DNA from: Spirogloea muscicola
Taxonomy: Eukaryota; Streptophyta; Zygnematophyceae; Spirogloeales; Spirogloeaceae
Direction: 5' to 3'
Length of the DNA stretch: 64,000 bases
Assembly: GCA_009602725.1 (NCBI GenBank)
Contig: WELB01000213.1
Coordinates: forward strand, 74,378 to 138,377
Shown: positions 62,241 through 64,000 of the stretch, in pieces
Position numbering within the stretch: the first letter of the stretch is position 1
Layout: every line of letters begins with the position of its first letter
Position numbers and translations under genes: made by a program
The notes under the pieces: model-generated
Database searches by the model: none
The model's input: only the letters and a program-made list of their open reading frames with translations
What the model was told of the DNA's origin: nothing

Positions 62241-62622
62241 ACGGCGGCGCCGCCGTAAGCGCAGTGAGCCGCAGCGGGGACTCGACGACCCCGCGGAGCC
62301 GCCGCTCGGGCAGCCATGGCGGCCTTGACGCTGGCGGTCAACCTTCTGCCTGACGAATGCGGCCACCACGGCGGCGCCAGGAAAGCAGACGGGGCAAGGG
62401 CGGGTCTCACCAGGGCGGCCCGCACGGGGCTGGCCTCCATGGACGTCGCCGCGTCGGGGGGCGCCATGGTGGGTTAGCTTGTCAAGGTCCGTGGCGAGAG
62501 GCCGTGACAAAGCGTGGTCTGTTCCCACTCGGACGAGGCTCTGGAACGTGGGGCACAGCTGGTTCACGAAGCGAGGTCTCCGCCGCGGCAAGCAGGCGGC
62601 GCTTTCTTGCCGCGGCGCCGCC
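62241..62622. promoter_or_regulatory. Divergent promoter region, hisC / CDC14-like gene
   Basis: 382 bp of GC-rich DNA between two outward-facing start codons. It is the third head-to-head pair in the window. No TATA box is obvious. Confidence 0.5.
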
Positions 62623-64000
62623 ATGGAGCTCCCGGCGCCGCCGTGGCCGGCGTGCTGCGCCGCGTCCGAGGATGGGCGGTGCCACCACGGCGTGGCCGCG
62701 CTGGTGCAGGCGCTGNTGCGCGCCCTCGCCGCGCTGCTGGCCGCCGCTTCCGCCCGCCCCGACGCCTGGGCGTTCTTCTGCGAGAGCCAGCTCCACCGCG
62801 AGCTCCGCAGTGAGCGCCCGCGCCGCCCGCCGCATTGACTCGCCCGGCGCTGGCGAGCCTGCCCGCTGCCTCTGGCTATGGCGGCCGATCTCTGGTCGCT
62901 GACGCGCCCGCCGCGCAGTCGTCTGCGTCCTCTTCCAGAACACGCTGGCGCCGCCGGTGCCGAAGCGGGAGCCCCCGCCGTCCTCCCCGCCGGCACGGCT
63001 CGCCGTCTCTGCTGGGGCGCGGCGGGCGGCGGCCCTCGCCCTCGAGGACGAGACCGTCGCAGCGCTGCGCGTCCTGGAAGGCTGCTGCCTCATGGAGCCC
63101 CTCTGCCGCGAGCACGCCGCCAGCTTCCACGCCGTCCAGGTCGGCTTCCTGGCTGCCGCTGCGGTGGCAGAGCGGCCGTCCCGCTCCTGAAGCACGGGGC
63201 CGCTGCCAGTGGGCGACTTGCAGTGCTCGAGAGAGGAGCCAGTCTCGCCTTCATGGCCTTTACTTAGTCGCATGCGTGCTCTGCAGGACCACCTGGAGAG
63301 GCTGTTGGCAGCAGGCTCTCAGCCGAAGCTGCAGGGGGCGTGCCTCGACGCGCTCCTTGCCCTCCTCCTCGACTCGCCCACCAATCAACAAGTACCTCTG
63401 AGCTCACCTGACTAAAACTCAAGGCCGGTACGAATGGCCTGATCTGACCTACATTGACGTGATGATGCGGTTGATTGACAACAAGCGGGCCTGGCTGCCT
63501 GGACAGGATCGACAGCCCTGCTGCAGCTGACTGCAGTCGAAGCCCAAATATGTCACACATTGCGGCGCTTTGCTCTGTCGGGGCCATGCAGGAGCTGATG
63601 CGATTGAAGGGCATGACCACGGTTGCCAGATTATCCACAAACGTACATGTCGACCATGCAACTAGGTAAGCGTCCATGTGGAAGTGAGCACCACCTATGA
63701 CCTCCCCCGCAATCTGCACAACGCAAGGACAGCTCCTAAGAGGCGGACGTATGTGGTCAGCGAGGCTTGCTCAGGCACAAGTGCTACATTTCGCAAGCTC
63801 GACATTGACAAGTCGGGCACCAGGCCTTCCAAGGTCACGGAGGCTACGAAGTTCGAGTTACCTACATTCCGACTGTATTGACAGGTCAAAATGCACAGAG
63901 TTCATCCGACTTGTGGTGGAGCAAGTCCTGCCTGAAGATGGTGAGGCGGCGCAGTCGCCTGCCTGGTCTGCGCCGGATGACGGTGGCGACGCTGACAGGG
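62623..64000 (+). CDS. CDC14/SIN-component-like helical repeat protein (3' end outside window)
   Basis: Five exons so far, in phase: 62623-62809 (one undetermined base at 62716), 62919-63139, 63287-63391, 63592-63665 and 63885 onward (open at the edge). The protein is mostly amphipathic helix: VAALVQAL.RALAALLAAAS, IVCVLFQNTLAPPVP, ETVAALRVLEGCCLMEPLCR, ACLDALLALLLDSPTNQQ, ELMRLKGMTTVARLSTN and KCTEFIRLVVEQVLPED. The order (FQNTLAPP, then a long helix with VLEG.CL, then LDALLALLLDSPTN, then a G-containing segment and EFI/EFL..VLPED) fits the CDC14 family of septation-initiation-network components as I remember it, whose eukaryotic members are armadillo-like. This is not the Cdc14 phosphatase. 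The assignment needs a profile search; an unrelated ARM protein is the main alternative. Confidence 0.6.

Noticed and set aside
62482-63273. 263-codon minus frame over the CDC14-like exons
   Set aside because: It is antisense to in-phase exons with good splice sites and is Arg/Ala-rich from GC composition.

Overview
The window is a nuclear segment from a eukaryote with GC-rich, intron-dense genes, most likely a green alga (chlorophyte, perhaps a trebouxiophyte; the class is an inference). Supporting points are: introns of mostly 50-500 bp with GT-AG (occasionally GC-AG) ends; a DEP1-type fusion of methylthioribulose-1-phosphate dehydratase to enolase-phosphatase, as in plants; a PP2C-protein kinase fusion of the type known in plants; a plant-like mitochondrial uS17 without presequence; and TGTAA 3'-end signals. 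No bacterial operons, CRISPR, rRNA or tRNA genes were seen.

Layout. 1-1.6 kb: GC-rich leader with a retroelement scrap. 1.6-4.0 kb (+): secreted fasciclin (FAS1) protein, probably GPI-anchored. 4.4-12.2 kb: head-to-head methionine-salvage pair, DEP1 (-) and acireductone dioxygenase (+), with 279 bp between start codons. 12.2-18.4 kb: intergenic, then a thick repeat block. 18.4-20.1 and 26.2-27.6 kb (+): two paralogous secreted cysteine-rich proteins with identical intron phases, separated by about 6 kb of retroelement debris. 27.6-29.6 kb: AT-rich island and an ACG microsatellite. 29.6-33.7 kb (-): secreted GH1 beta-glucosidase. 33.7-37.6 kb: repeats and a GC-rich island. 37.6-40.0 kb (+): GT34 Golgi glycosyltransferase. 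40.0-45.1 kb: repeats, including the longest non-LTR retrotransposon 3' end, then an 836-bp assembly gap. 46.0-48.5 kb (+): SLC35D-like nucleotide-sugar transporter. 49.0-56.7 kb (-): PP2C-kinase-zinc-finger fusion. 57.6-58.5 kb (+): mitochondrial ribosomal protein uS17. 59.3-62.2 kb (-): histidinol-phosphate aminotransferase. 62.6 kb to the end (+): a CDC14/SIN-component-like protein cut by the window edge.

How it fits together. DEP1 and ARD carry out consecutive steps of the methionine salvage cycle (methylthioribulose-1-P to acireductone to the 2-oxo acid), and their sharing a short divergent promoter suggests co-regulation. The GT34 enzyme, the SLC35D-like transporter, the FAS1 protein and the GH1 enzyme all fit secretory-pathway or cell-wall carbohydrate biology, but they are not an operon. 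The dominant non-genic theme is a population of 5'-truncated non-LTR retrotransposons. They share an ORF end of the form SDLxLLTRG(Y) and are associated with short GGGCTGGC...GCCAGCCC hairpin modules scattered in both orientations. Coordinates of spliced genes were worked out by hand from splice signals, reading-frame phase and remembered family alignments; exons given exactly are those whose phases close.
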